This document shows, in pieces, positions 32,843 through 45,505 of a stretch of DNA of 64,000 nucleotides; the first letter of the stretch is position 1; every line of letters starts with the position of its first letter. A model generated the notes under the pieces. It was not told the DNA's origin and ran no database searches. It worked only from the letters and a program-made list of their open reading frames with translations. The translations under genes were made by a program, and so were the position numbers. The stretch lies in contig NZ_CP126095.1 in assembly GCF_030123105.1 (NCBI RefSeq), forward strand, positions 2,418,001-2,482,000, given 5' to 3'. This DNA comes from Paenibacillus sp. G2S3 (GTDB lineage Bacteria > Bacillota > Bacilli > Paenibacillales > Paenibacillaceae).

Positions 32843-34843
32843 ATGCATGATAGAAAAGTGAAAACAGGTATCGGAAAATTGTTGACGAAAATGATCGTTG
32901 TTATTACCCTAATGTTCAGTTTCTCTATCCCTTTGGCCACATCTGCATCTCCTGCATCCGTAGTGTCTTACCCTACTCCTTCCTACTTCGCTACAAGTTC
33001 GGCTTATTCTCTGCTTGTAGATTCGACTACTGTCAAAGTTGTTAAGCATTTTGATTATTCATTTGCACAGTTATCTTATTCTGGTACAGCTACATTCAAA
33101 GTGACAGCCAGTCAAGCAATTACTTCCTACGATATCAGCCCTCACAGCTATGGCATTGAGGCAACCGTAAGCGGTAAGGAGCTAACGTTCTCCCTTTCCC
33201 AAGCCGGATCGCGGTACTTGGTGATCAAGGTCAATAATCTGGAAAATCTAGTGATCATGACTGACCCTCTAGAAACTGGAGCCCCTGTGCCCAATGGCGG
33301 TAGCGTGAAAAGCATCATGGATTATTCTGGTGTAGACAATACAGGCAGCAATCTGATGACTTCCAAAATCCAACAAGCCATCAATGATGCCAACGCTCGC
33401 TCTGGCGGCGGCACCGTATATTTTCCTGCTGGTATTTATAAGATTTCTCAGTTTGAGCTGAAGAGTAATGTCACGCTATATTTAGCTGCTGGTGCTGTTC
33501 TTCGCGGATCAACGACATTAAGCGATTATGATTTTACTGATACCAATTTTAAGCAGTCCAACATACGTATCGTAGGGGCATCTAATGTAGCAATCAAAGG
33601 GAGAGGGATGATCGACTCCAATGGTACACTGCTTACAACAAATGATTTCGGGCCGAACCGTGAGAACATCATCCGTTCATATAAAAATTCTGCGGGAACA
33701 AAGCCGAACAATCTAACCTTTGAGGGTATCACCTTAAGGGATGGAACAACCTGGAACTTTAATATTGAGGAATCAACGAATGTTAAAATCACCAATGTGA
33801 AAATTTTGAATAATGTTCACTGGGTCCATGGAGATGGCTTCGATCTTGTTAATACGTCCCACGCTGTAGTGGATCAATGCTTCGCCTATACTGGCGATGA
33901 CGTATTTGATGCGAAATCATCGACTGAAGAACCAATGACGGATGTTGTTTATAAGAACTCAGTTGCCTACACGGAATCTGCAGGTACCAAGGCAGGGGTT
34001 GCCGGACAAGGATCGTTAACCGATCTTTGGTTTATCAATATTGACGTGATTCTGGCCTATCGAGGTATTAGTTTGAGCCATGATGAAGGAAATGGTGTAT
34101 GGGACGATATTCATTTTATCGACATCCGTACAGAAAAGATCTTCAATAATGGGCCTAACGGTCAATTTAGGACGGCTCCGCTCCTTATTTGGACGGCCAA
34201 ATATGGCACTCAGGTTGGCCCCATCAGCAACGTAGAATTGACCCGTATTACTTTTGAAAACATTAACAATTATCATTCTATTATTCAAGGTTACGACAGC
34301 TCAAGCAAAGTTTCCAATGTAAACATCACTAATCTAAAGATAAATGGGAACATGATCGCTGACCCTTCCCAGGGGTTAATTGATATAGGTGCGAACACGT
34401 CTAATATTACTTTTAACACTGCAACCACGAATTATATGATTACCAACGTAAACTCAGGTAAAATTGTCGAAGTTTTCGGTGGTGGCACGACAGATGGTAC
34501 AAAGGTTGTTCAATGGGATTATCACGCTGGAAAGAATCAACGATGGGAGCTTGTCGATGCTGGCGGTGGTTATTACAAGATTAAAAATGTCAAGAGTGGA
34601 AAAGTCCTAGATGTGACTGGCGGTTCTACAGCTAATGGAGCCTTAGTCGTTCAATGGACGGAGAACGGCGGGGATAATCAACAATGGAAGATCGTTGACG
34701 TAGGTGGTGGATACGTTAAACTCATTAATCGCAATAGCGGTAAAGCACTAGATAGCACCGGGTCGACGGCAGACGGAGTTCAACTCACCCAATGGGAAGA
34801 TAATGGCGGAGACAATCAGAAATGGCAGTTGTTTTCGCAGTAA
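32843..34843 (+). CDS. secreted GH28-like polysaccharide hydrolase with C-terminal ricin-type lectin domain
   Basis: About 666 residues. Signal peptide (LLTKMIVVITLMFSFSIPLA), then a beta-sandwich domain (about 40-145), a right-handed parallel beta-helix of the pectin-lyase/GH28 type (ARSGGGTVYFPAGIYKIS, LKSNVTLYLAAGAVLRGS), and three QxW repeats (NQRWEL, NQQWKI, NQKWQL) forming a ricin B-like carbohydrate-binding domain. Of the GH28 motifs the paired Asp (TGDDVFDAK) and an upstream Asp (HGDGFDL) are present, but GHG and RIK are not. It may therefore act on something other than polygalacturonan; GH49 is another possibility. ATG 32843 follows AGGAGGCG. Single-gene unit. Confidence 0.75.
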   Translation: MHDRKVKTGIGKLLTKMIVVITLMFSFSIPLATSASPASVVSYPTPSYFATSSAYSLLVDSTTVKVVKHFDYSFAQLSYSGTATFKVTASQAITSYDISPHSYGIEATVSGKELTFSLSQAGSRYLVIKVNNLENLVIMTDPLETGAPVPNGGSVKSIMDYSGVDNTGSNLMTSKIQQAINDANARSGGGTVYFPAGIYKISQFELKSNVTLYLAAGAVLRGSTTLSDYDFTDTNFKQSNIRIVGASNVAIKGRGMIDSNGTLLTTNDFGPNRENIIRSYKNSAGTKPNNLTFEGITLRDGTTWNFNIEESTNVKITNVKILNNVHWVHGDGFDLVNTSHAVVDQCFAYTGDDVFDAKSSTEEPMTDVVYKNSVAYTESAGTKAGVAGQGSLTDLWFINIDVILAYRGISLSHDEGNGVWDDIHFIDIRTEKIFNNGPNGQFRTAPLLIWTAKYGTQVGPISNVELTRITFENINNYHSIIQGYDSSSKVSNVNITNLKINGNMIADPSQGLIDIGANTSNITFNTATTNYMITNVNSGKIVEVFGGGTTDGTKVVQWDYHAGKNQRWELVDAGGGYYKIKNVKSGKVLDVTGGSTANGALVVQWTENGGDNQQWKIVDVGGGYVKLINRNSGKALDSTGSTADGVQLTQWEDNGGDNQKWQLFSQ

Positions 34844-34866
34844 TAAGAAAATTATCGAGGTGTTCG

Positions 34867-34912
34867 GTGTGGCCGAAGAGCGGACTTTGCGTGCTTCGGC
34901 CACACTTGTTAT
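34867..34912 (+). terminator. terminator after the first GH28-like gene
   Basis: Twelve-base perfect stem GTGTGGCCGAAG / CTTCGGCCACAC followed by TTGTTATTT. Confidence 0.9.
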
Positions 34913-34947
34913 TTCCAATTAAAGAGGCTTCATAAACGAAAAAATCA

Positions 34948-35000
34948 CATAAAAGAAACGGAACGAGTACATGTTTTCAGATGAATTTATGAGATATAGT
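34948..35000 (+). promoter_or_regulatory. regulon promoter B
   Basis: CATAAAAGAAACG at 34948-34960 and a -10 TATAGT at 34995-35000, 47 bases apart. Between them, TACATG-TTTT-CAGATGAA matches the partly conserved middle of the other copies. It drives the GH115 gene and the third GH28-like paralogue. No good cre site was seen here. Confidence 0.65.
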
Positions 35001-35059
35001 AAACTCGATAATCCTCGGGAAAGTGGATTGCTCCAAAGAAAAGCAGAGGGGTGGTAAGA

Positions 35060-37084
35060 TTGGCGTTACAGGCTAAGGATATAGTAGAGATCCAGATGGA
35101 CACTCAGGAACATCAAGGGATTGGGTTAGCTATAAATGATTTAATCAATGATTTGCGCAAAGTAATGGACATTCAGGGCGTCTGCCGAAAATACCTTTCA
35201 GAAGTAGAGGGGTTTTCCATTTCAGTAGGAACCTTAAGTAATCCTACGTTTTCGGAATTCTTAAAAAATAGAGGATTCGATTTCAGCAATATCGATGGAA
35301 AAAAAGAGCATTACCTCATCAAAAGTACTGAGGATGAGGGGCGTCATCTCTTTATTGTAGGCAATGATACCCGAGGGGCGATCTATGGCATCTATGAATT
35401 TAGCCGAATAGCTCTTGGCGTCAATCCCTTGTATCTATGGACAGGCCATACCCCTGCGGTTAAAGAAAGTCTCGATTTTAGCAATATCTCGTTGACTGAC
35501 GGACCTCACACCTTCAGATACCGTGGTTGGTTCATCAACGATGAGGATCTATTGCTAGGGTGGACCGGTAAATTCGATACGAATTTTCAAAACAATGCAT
35601 TCACGAAGCATGCGGGTTATGCGGATGCACTGGAACCGATTATGGAGACCGCGATGCGGCTTAAACAGAATCTGTTGATCCCATGTTCCTTGTTGGATAT
35701 TCTCGATCCATCGGATGAAGACTTGGTTCGACGGGTGGCGGAACGTGGAATGCTTATTACCCAGCATCATATCGAGCCGTTAGGAGTATTCCCAAGGCGT
35801 GTTCAACGCTACTGGCAGGACCGAGGAAATAGTGAGCCTCTGTCCTATACGAAGAACCCAGAGAATTATGAAGAGGTCTGGCGACTTTATGCAAGTCGTT
35901 GGGCGAAATATGACAACGTGGTTTGGCAGCTTGGCCTTCGTGGCATGGGTGATAAGCCTGTTTGGGCAGATGATCCTTATGCGCCAGATACAGATCGTGG
36001 GAGAGGTCAGTTGATCACTGGTGCCATTGCTAAGCAGCTTGAGATTATTACTGAAGTAGTGGGTCACAACAACTTCGCCTCGACGGCTACTTTATGGATG
36101 GAAGGAATGGAGCTTCTGAAGGGAGGACATTTGTCATTTCCGCAGGAAACGATGATTATCCATGCGGATTTCGGTCCGACCCAGATGTTAGGTGAAAGTT
36201 TCTATGAGGTGAAACGGGAGCCGGGAAGGCAATATGGCGTATATTATCACGTCGCTTTCTGGAGTGACGGACCTCATCAGGTTCAAGGAACATTACCTCA
36301 GAAAATTCATTACAATTTGCAAGCAGCTGTTCAGCAAGGGAATACCGACTACCTTGTCGTTAACGTAACGAATGTCAGAGAGATGCTTCTTGGAACTCAA
36401 TACACCGCCGCCTTAGGCTGGAACTTTGAAAATAATCAGCCGGAACAGTTTATGCAGAATTGGGCAGCCGAGCATTACGGGCAGCAAGGCAGTGTGGCAC
36501 CGGTACGGGCCTATCAAGCTTATTTCGCAGCATTCCATTCGCTAGACAATCGGGGATTTGCTGGCCGGATGCTCCTGATGGATGGTATGTGCCGAAGATT
36601 AATTATCAAACTGATAGCCATTTTGAATGGTCAACCGTTCACCAAAGACGAGATCCAAAACAAAACTCTATTGGCATTTGATCAAACAGCGGACTTCGTA
36701 GTGTATTACAAAAATGCCACTGAAGTGGCCCTTCCGAAGTGGGACATCGCTTTGGACAAGGCTTATCAGGCTTTGCAGGAGATTGAAGAGGAGCGCAGAG
36801 AGTTCTTTACTACCAACCTTCTGGTCCAGTTATCTCTCATCCGCGGATTATACCGAGCTGTTCATCAGCTAGCTAATGCCGCAGAGTCTGTACTCGCTGG
36901 CTCTATAAAGGAAGAGATCCTCGTGCGTGACCGAATCCTGGAAGCGGCAGCGGAACTTCAGCAGGCATCCATCATCCGCTTGCATGCTGAGAGAGGAAAG
37001 TGGAGGGGGTGGTATGATGGCGATGTATTGCTAAACCTATCAGACCTCATCCGCCAAATAAGAGAATGTGCAGGGAATGATTGA
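35060..37084 (+). CDS. glycoside hydrolase family 115-like alpha-glucuronidase
   Basis: About 674 residues, no signal peptide, so cytoplasmic. The segment VGNDTRGAIYGIYEFSR followed by FRYRGWFINDEDLLLGW is the hallmark of GH115 (kyRG.FINDE), a family of xylan alpha-1,2-glucuronidases that remove (methyl)glucuronic acid from internal positions; related activities on arabinogalactan are known. The length is shorter than many secreted GH115 proteins because C-terminal accessory domains are missing. TTG 35060 follows AGAGGGG; a GTG nine bases upstream is possible. The next gene begins 36 bases or more after its stop with no terminator. Confidence 0.8.
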   Translation: MALQAKDIVEIQMDTQEHQGIGLAINDLINDLRKVMDIQGVCRKYLSEVEGFSISVGTLSNPTFSEFLKNRGFDFSNIDGKKEHYLIKSTEDEGRHLFIVGNDTRGAIYGIYEFSRIALGVNPLYLWTGHTPAVKESLDFSNISLTDGPHTFRYRGWFINDEDLLLGWTGKFDTNFQNNAFTKHAGYADALEPIMETAMRLKQNLLIPCSLLDILDPSDEDLVRRVAERGMLITQHHIEPLGVFPRRVQRYWQDRGNSEPLSYTKNPENYEEVWRLYASRWAKYDNVVWQLGLRGMGDKPVWADDPYAPDTDRGRGQLITGAIAKQLEIITEVVGHNNFASTATLWMEGMELLKGGHLSFPQETMIIHADFGPTQMLGESFYEVKREPGRQYGVYYHVAFWSDGPHQVQGTLPQKIHYNLQAAVQQGNTDYLVVNVTNVREMLLGTQYTAALGWNFENNQPEQFMQNWAAEHYGQQGSVAPVRAYQAYFAAFHSLDNRGFAGRMLLMDGMCRRLIIKLIAILNGQPFTKDEIQNKTLLAFDQTADFVVYYKNATEVALPKWDIALDKAYQALQEIEEERREFFTTNLLVQLSLIRGLYRAVHQLANAAESVLAGSIKEEILVRDRILEAAAELQQASIIRLHAERGKWRGWYDGDVLLNLSDLIRQIRECAGND

Positions 37085-37220
37085 GGAGTAATAAGAAATT
37101 TCACATTCAGAAGGGCGATGTGTTGCTATCATAATTACTTATACGAAACCCGCTTATACGACGACAAGTTCGGTTTTCTATTTACATGTAGACGACGCCG
37201 CTGTCTTTGTTGAAACGTTT

Positions 37221-38624
37221 TTGGACTACCATTATGCTCATTTTTCTTGCTCGGGAACATCTATAGTAACGGTCACGGCAAATCAGCCAATTACAAGCTA
37301 TGATATAAGTCCTCACAGTTTGAGGATCACCGGGACAGTAAATGGGAATCAACTGACGTTCTCTATTGACAGTAATGCCGAGAAGCCATCCTATTTGGTT
37401 ATACAGATAAATAACTTTGAAAAGCTGGTAATTCTGGTTGACCCTTTGGAAAGCAATGCTCCGCCATCCTCGGGAACAGGTGTTTATAATATAACTAGAT
37501 CACCTTATTATGCTGACAATACGTGGGTGAACGACGTTACCAGCATCATACAACAGGCAATTGATGATGCATCTGCCGCAGGCGGAGGAGTCGTCTATGT
37601 ACCCGTAGGTGCATATAAAGTGAAGGATATTCTTTACATTAAGAGCAATGTCACCCTGTACCTACAGGGCGGGGCAGTCATAAAGTCAAATCCGGACAGA
37701 ACCCTATATGAGTATACGACCAGTAGGGAGGGGAAAATATTTATTGATCCCATGATAAGGATTGACCATGCACCAAATGCTAAAATATTGGGGCGTGGTG
37801 TATTGGACGCCAGTGGTATCGAGATTATGGATACGGATCGTGCATCATCAACCTATCTCGGATATAGAAGAAATGTTATTGTAGGTAATTTTTCTAATCA
37901 TGTAACGATAGAAGGCATCCTGATAAAGGATTCAACAACTTGGACAATTAACGGTATTCAAGGTGGCGACGGATTTACGGTAAGACATGTAAAGATTATT
38001 AATCACAAAAATGCAGACCAATATAAAATTATGAATGACGGTATAGATCTATGCGGAACAAGAAATGCCGTCGCGGAAAAAAACTTTGTCATGACTGTAG
38101 ATGATGCTCTCTGTGCGAAATCAACGATTACTGACTTTGCCATGTATAATGTGCGTTTCAAGAACAATATTGTATTTTCATCTTGTGCTGGCCTCAAAGC
38201 AGGTTTACAGTCATTAAGTCCCATGTATGATGTATGGTTTGAAGATAATGACGTCGTACAGGCACGGCGTGGTATCGTGGCAGAAGCAACCTCGGGGACT
38301 CAGCTGATGAACGATATCCACTTTGTAAATACAAGGGTGGAAAGCTATGTATTTACTTCCATGGGTAAAAGTATTCCTGTAGAAATTGATGCGCAAACAG
38401 CACCTATTTCAAATGTGTATATAGATGGCGCTTTATTCGAGAAATTAGCATTTAACCCCATACATATCTACGGCTCAAGTAACACGTATGCTGTAAAGAA
38501 TGTTACGTTTACCGATCTAAGCATGTGTGGTGATGTCATAACAAATGTCTCGGAAGCACGAATCATTGAGGGCAACTATGCAGCGGGTGTAAGTGTGACA
38601 TCCATGTCTAACAAAGAATTATAG
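37221..38624 (+). CDS. GH28-like paralogue without signal peptide, 5'-truncated
   Basis: 467 residues from TTG 37221, the first usable start. Homology to the secreted paralogues runs further upstream in the same frame to about 37125 (TYTKPAYTTTSSVFYLHVD), but that part has no ATG, GTG or TTG and is closed by stops at 37089-37094. The N-terminal sandwich and beta-helix are present (SNVTLYLQGGAVIKS, NDGIDLCG, TVDDALCAKS), while both the signal peptide and the ricin-type domain are missing. It is either a cytoplasmic relative acting with GH115 or a gene damaged at its 5' end. It ends just before a good terminator, in operon with GH115. Confidence 0.65.
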   Translation: MDYHYAHFSCSGTSIVTVTANQPITSYDISPHSLRITGTVNGNQLTFSIDSNAEKPSYLVIQINNFEKLVILVDPLESNAPPSSGTGVYNITRSPYYADNTWVNDVTSIIQQAIDDASAAGGGVVYVPVGAYKVKDILYIKSNVTLYLQGGAVIKSNPDRTLYEYTTSREGKIFIDPMIRIDHAPNAKILGRGVLDASGIEIMDTDRASSTYLGYRRNVIVGNFSNHVTIEGILIKDSTTWTINGIQGGDGFTVRHVKIINHKNADQYKIMNDGIDLCGTRNAVAEKNFVMTVDDALCAKSTITDFAMYNVRFKNNIVFSSCAGLKAGLQSLSPMYDVWFEDNDVVQARRGIVAEATSGTQLMNDIHFVNTRVESYVFTSMGKSIPVEIDAQTAPISNVYIDGALFEKLAFNPIHIYGSSNTYAVKNVTFTDLSMCGDVITNVSEARIIEGNYAAGVSVTSMSNKEL

Positions 38625-38643
38625 ATATAAGTACATTTTAAAG

Positions 38644-38670
38644 AGCCTCGCAAGATTGCGGGCTTTTTTT
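38644..38670 (+). terminator. terminator of the GH115 operon
   Basis: AGCCTCGCAA / TTGCGGGCT stem (one G-T pair), two- to four-base loop, followed by seven T. Confidence 0.85.
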
Positions 38671-38703
38671 GCTATATATGGACATCTCTCAACGAATATT
38701 TTT

Positions 38704-38779
38704 CATAAAAGAAACGAATCTAATACATTTTTATTGATGAACCGATGCCATAGAATAAATATGATTGAAAACGCTTACT
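38704..38779 (+). promoter_or_regulatory. regulon promoter C with cre site
   Basis: CATAAAAGAAACG at 38704-38716, TACATTTTT in the middle, -10 TAGAAT at 38751-38756 (47-base offset). A cre site TTGAAAACGCTTACT (38765-38779) matches WTGNAANCGNWNNCW completely and begins only a few bases past the expected start, a position where CcpA represses. It drives the GH28-like/oxidoreductase/GH2 operon. Confidence 0.72.
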
Positions 38780-38891
38780 GAAATGGAGGCTGTTCAATAT
38801 TATCTATTTCAATTATGGATAACATCTTTGATGCGTATTGGTTACAGGACAAAGGATGATCAATTACAAGTAAACGGGAGGCGAAATCATT

Positions 38892-40892
38892 ATGTATTTC
38901 AGTAAAAGAAAATGGCGATTCGGAAATTTGTTGACGAAAATGATTCTTGTTGCTGCCCTCATGTTCAGTTTCACTATTAGCTTGGCTAGACCTGCATTCG
39001 CTGCGACCGTAGCGACTTATCCTTCTTACTTCGGTACAAGCTCGATCTACTCTTTGAAAGTTGATTCGACTACTATCAGGGTTGCTAGGCAGTTTGATTA
39101 TTCCTTTGCCCAATTTGCTTATACCGGTACGGCTACATTCAAAGTAACAGCCTCAGAAAACATCAATACCTACAACATTAGTCCTCACAGTTACGGCATC
39201 GAGGCAACGGTAAACGGCAAGGATCTAACTTTCACCCTTCCCCAAGCCGGTTCGCGGTACTTGGTGATCAAGATCAATAACCTGGAGAACCTGGTCATTA
39301 TGGCTGATCCTCTAGAAACAGACAGACCATCGCCCAATGGCGGCAGTGTGAAGAGCATTATGGATTATCCGGATGTGGACAATACAGGCGGCACTCTGAT
39401 GACGTCCATAATCCAGCAAGCCATCAATGATGCTAACGCTCGTTCCGGCGGCGGCACTGTTTATTTCCCAGCGGGTATTTATAAGTTCTCTCAACTTGAG
39501 ATGAAAAGTAACGTTACGCTCTATTTAGCTGCCGGTGCGGTACTTCGCGGGTCATCGGATGTAAACGATTATGATTTCTCCGGGGACGATTTTCCCGCGG
39601 CCAACATCCGTATCGTAGGGAAATCGAACGTAGCGATCAAAGGAAGAGGGATGATCGACTCCAATGGGACTACGCTTACAACGGGCGATAGCGGACCAAA
39701 CCGTGAGAATATCATCTCTTCTTCCAAAAGTGGAGGGGGAACAAAACCGAATAATTTAACCTTTGAGGGTATCACTCTAAGGGATGGAACAACTTGGAAT
39801 TTCAGGATTCAGGACGCTACTAACGTCAACATTAAGAATGTGAAAATTATAAATAACGTTCACTGGATCCATGGCGATGGCTTTGATCTCGTCAATACGT
39901 CCCACGCTGTTGTAGATCACTGCTTTGCCTATACGGGTGATGACGTATACGATGCGAAATCATCATCAGAAGAACCGATGACGGACGTCGTATTCAAAAA
40001 TTCGCTTGCCTATACCGAATCTGCTGGTACTAAGGTAGGTATGCAAGGACAGGCATCGCTGAGCGATATTTGGTTTAAGAATATTGATGTGATTTTGGGA
40101 TATCGGGGCATTAGCGTAGATCATGACCAAGGAAATGGGGTGTGGGACGGGATTCATTTTATCGACATCCGTACGGAGAAAATCCATAATAATGGCACCT
40201 CAGGCCAGTTTAGGACGGCTCCGATCCTCATCTGGACAGCCAAATATGGGAGTTCGGAGGTAGGCCCCGTCAGTAATGTAGAACTGACCCGCGTCAGCTT
40301 TGAAAATATCAATAATTATCATTCCTTCATTCAAGGTTACGATAGTTCAAGCGAGGTTTCCAATGTATCCATCACCGATCTGAAAATGAACGGTAACCTG
40401 ATCACAAACGCTTCCCAGGGATTAATTGATATTGGTGCGAACACGTCTAATATTAGTTTTCACACTAGTGCCAGTTATAAGCTTAGCAGCGCAAACTCAG
40501 GGAGGTTTGCCGATGTAGATGGCGGTTCTCTGGCGGATGGAGCACAGGTCATTCAATGGACGGATAATGGTGGTTTGAACCAACATTGGGAACTTGTCGA
40601 TGCTGGTGACGGATATTACAAGCTCAGAAATCGAAAAAGTGGAAAAGTCATGGATGTGACTAATGGTTCTACAGCCAATGGAGCTGCGATTATTCAATGG
40701 GCGGACAATGACGGGAATAATCAGCAATGGAAGGTAGTTGACGTTGGTGGAGGATACTCCAAACTTGTTAACCGTAAGAGCGGGAAAGTATTAGATGTTG
40801 ACGCACGATCAACGGAAAACGGGGCTCAACTCATCCAGTGGACAGATAATGGCGGAAACAATCAGAAATGGAAGTTAATTGAACAACAGTAG
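38892..40892 (+). CDS. secreted GH28-like hydrolase with ricin-type lectin domain, second copy
   Basis: 666 residues with the same plan as the enzyme at 32843: signal peptide (LLTKMILVAALMFSFTISLA), beta-sandwich, parallel beta-helix (NVTLYLAAGAVLRGSS, HGDGFDLVNTSHAVV, TGDDVYDAKS) and three lectin repeats (NQHWEL, NQQWKV, NQKWKL). The two are close along their whole length but diverged enough to have different fine specificity. GHG and RIK of classical GH28 are again absent. ATG 38892 follows GGGAGGCG. It heads an operon with a Gfo/Idh/MocA gene and GH2, with no terminator between. Confidence 0.75.
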   Translation: MYFSKRKWRFGNLLTKMILVAALMFSFTISLARPAFAATVATYPSYFGTSSIYSLKVDSTTIRVARQFDYSFAQFAYTGTATFKVTASENINTYNISPHSYGIEATVNGKDLTFTLPQAGSRYLVIKINNLENLVIMADPLETDRPSPNGGSVKSIMDYPDVDNTGGTLMTSIIQQAINDANARSGGGTVYFPAGIYKFSQLEMKSNVTLYLAAGAVLRGSSDVNDYDFSGDDFPAANIRIVGKSNVAIKGRGMIDSNGTTLTTGDSGPNRENIISSSKSGGGTKPNNLTFEGITLRDGTTWNFRIQDATNVNIKNVKIINNVHWIHGDGFDLVNTSHAVVDHCFAYTGDDVYDAKSSSEEPMTDVVFKNSLAYTESAGTKVGMQGQASLSDIWFKNIDVILGYRGISVDHDQGNGVWDGIHFIDIRTEKIHNNGTSGQFRTAPILIWTAKYGSSEVGPVSNVELTRVSFENINNYHSFIQGYDSSSEVSNVSITDLKMNGNLITNASQGLIDIGANTSNISFHTSASYKLSSANSGRFADVDGGSLADGAQVIQWTDNGGLNQHWELVDAGDGYYKLRNRKSGKVMDVTNGSTANGAAIIQWADNDGNNQQWKVVDVGGGYSKLVNRKSGKVLDVDARSTENGAQLIQWTDNGGNNQKWKLIEQQ

Positions 40893-40945
40893 AGCTGTAC
40901 ACCACTATTAATTCAGAAACATCAAAACAAATAGGAGTGGAATGC

Positions 40946-42016
40946 ATGAGTTCAAACAAACATACTGTAGTCATCATTGGATATGGTGGCATGGGAAAAT
41001 TTCATGGTCAATTGATCAGCGAGAACGAGCATCTGGAGGTAGCGGGTACGTTCGACCTATTAGAAGCGCGGCGGGAAGCGTCCACCCAGGCTGGTTTCAA
41101 GGCTTATAAGAGCTATGAAGAGGTGCTTGCTGATCCCGCTGTCGAGGTCGTACTGATTGCCACACCTAACGATGTCCATAAAGCAATTGCCATCCGTGCG
41201 CTTGAGGCCGGCAAGAATGTCATCTGTGAGAAGCCGGTAGCCATGTCTTCGGCGGAGCTTAAGGAGATGATTGCAGCAGCCGATGAAGCCAGTCGTGTGC
41301 TGATGGTCCATCAAAACAGACGCTGGGATGAAGACTTCCGTGTAATCAAGAAAATGTATGAAATGGAAACGATAGGAGCACTGTTCCAGATTGAATCCCG
41401 CGTACATGGAGCGAACGGTATTCCCGGCGATTGGCGGCATGTCAAGGAACAGGGTGGAGGCATGCTGCTGGACTGGGGCGTGCATTTGCTCGACCAGCTG
41501 TTGTTCATGATCGATAGTAAAGTGACTAGCGTCTCTAGCACCTTGAGTTATATTCTCGGCAACGAAGTCGATGACGGTTTTGAAGCAGTTCTACAATTTG
41601 AAAATGGCATCAAAGCCATCATAGAAGTTGGCACGACCAACTTTATCGCTTTGCCAAGATGGTATGTGAAGGGGACGGAAGGTTCAGCCGTAATTGAAGA
41701 CTGGTCCCTGACCGGAAGAATCGTCACTCGAAACAGTGAAAGCGAGCACCGGGAGCCGGCTCCGATCCGCGCCGGTGTAGGTCTTACTAAGACGATGGCT
41801 CCGCCTAGGAAAGGCTCGACGATTACTAAAGCGCTGCCTCCAGCCGCCGAACTGCCGGACAGATTCTACAATAATTTTGTAGCTGTAATTGAAGGCACAG
41901 CTGAACCAATCGTAAAGAACGCGGAAGTGCTGCGTGTGCAGAACCTGATTGAAGCAATCTTTGTAGCGGCTGCCAGCAATGAAGTCATTAAAGACTTTGA
42001 CACTTACGGAGCATAA
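40946..42016 (+). CDS. Gfo/Idh/MocA-family oxidoreductase
   Basis: About 356 residues. N-terminal Rossmann fold (VVIIGYGGMGKFHG), then VCEKPVAMS with the conserved Lys of the EKP motif, and a C-terminal beta-sheet domain with DWGVHLLDQLLFM. The family oxidises or reduces sugars, inositols or amino sugars with NAD(P). ATG 40946 follows AGGAG; a GTG nine bases upstream lies on that site. It sits between the secreted hydrolase and GH2, so it probably acts on a released monosaccharide such as an uronic acid or galactose derivative. Confidence 0.85.
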   Translation: MSSNKHTVVIIGYGGMGKFHGQLISENEHLEVAGTFDLLEARREASTQAGFKAYKSYEEVLADPAVEVVLIATPNDVHKAIAIRALEAGKNVICEKPVAMSSAELKEMIAAADEASRVLMVHQNRRWDEDFRVIKKMYEMETIGALFQIESRVHGANGIPGDWRHVKEQGGGMLLDWGVHLLDQLLFMIDSKVTSVSSTLSYILGNEVDDGFEAVLQFENGIKAIIEVGTTNFIALPRWYVKGTEGSAVIEDWSLTGRIVTRNSESEHREPAPIRAGVGLTKTMAPPRKGSTITKALPPAAELPDRFYNNFVAVIEGTAEPIVKNAEVLRVQNLIEAIFVAAASNEVIKDFDTYGA

Positions 42017-42076
42017 GAGCATTGAATTAGAAGCCTTACGCCTCGTCGCGGCAGAAGACAACCATGTTCAACTTAA

Positions 42077-45235
<3,159 letters not shown>

Positions 45236-45278
45236 CAGCTAAATCTTATCTCTCTTAGTGCGTTTCTTCACCGGTTAC

Positions 45279-45320
45279 GAGAGAGCCCTTGCAATTTTTG
45301 CAAGGGCTCTCGTTTTCATT
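45279..45320 (+). terminator. terminator after GH2
   Basis: Fourteen-base perfect stem GAGAGCCCTTGCAA / TTGCAAGGGCTCTC with a TTT loop, followed by GTTTTC. Confidence 0.95.
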
Positions 45321-45372
45321 GAAAACATGATGATTTCATGCCAGCCCAATCCTTTCATCAATGAAGATTTTC

Positions 45373-45470
45373 CATAAAAGAAACGAGATTATTACATTTT
45401 TCTTCATCTACGTATGCCATACAATAAAAACATCATATGACGCTGGTACACATTCAGTAAAACGCTTTCA
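45373..45470 (+). promoter_or_regulatory. regulon promoter D with cre-like site
   Basis: CATAAAAGAAACG at 45373-45385, TACATTTTT in the middle, -10 TACAAT at 45420-45425 (47-base offset). On the minus strand TGAAAGCGTTTTACT (45470-45456) is a cre-like site downstream of the expected start. It drives the sugar importer genes. Confidence 0.68.
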
Positions 45471-45505
45471 AAGTTTTGAATTTATCGCTGCAGGAGGAAA
45501 CCGAA

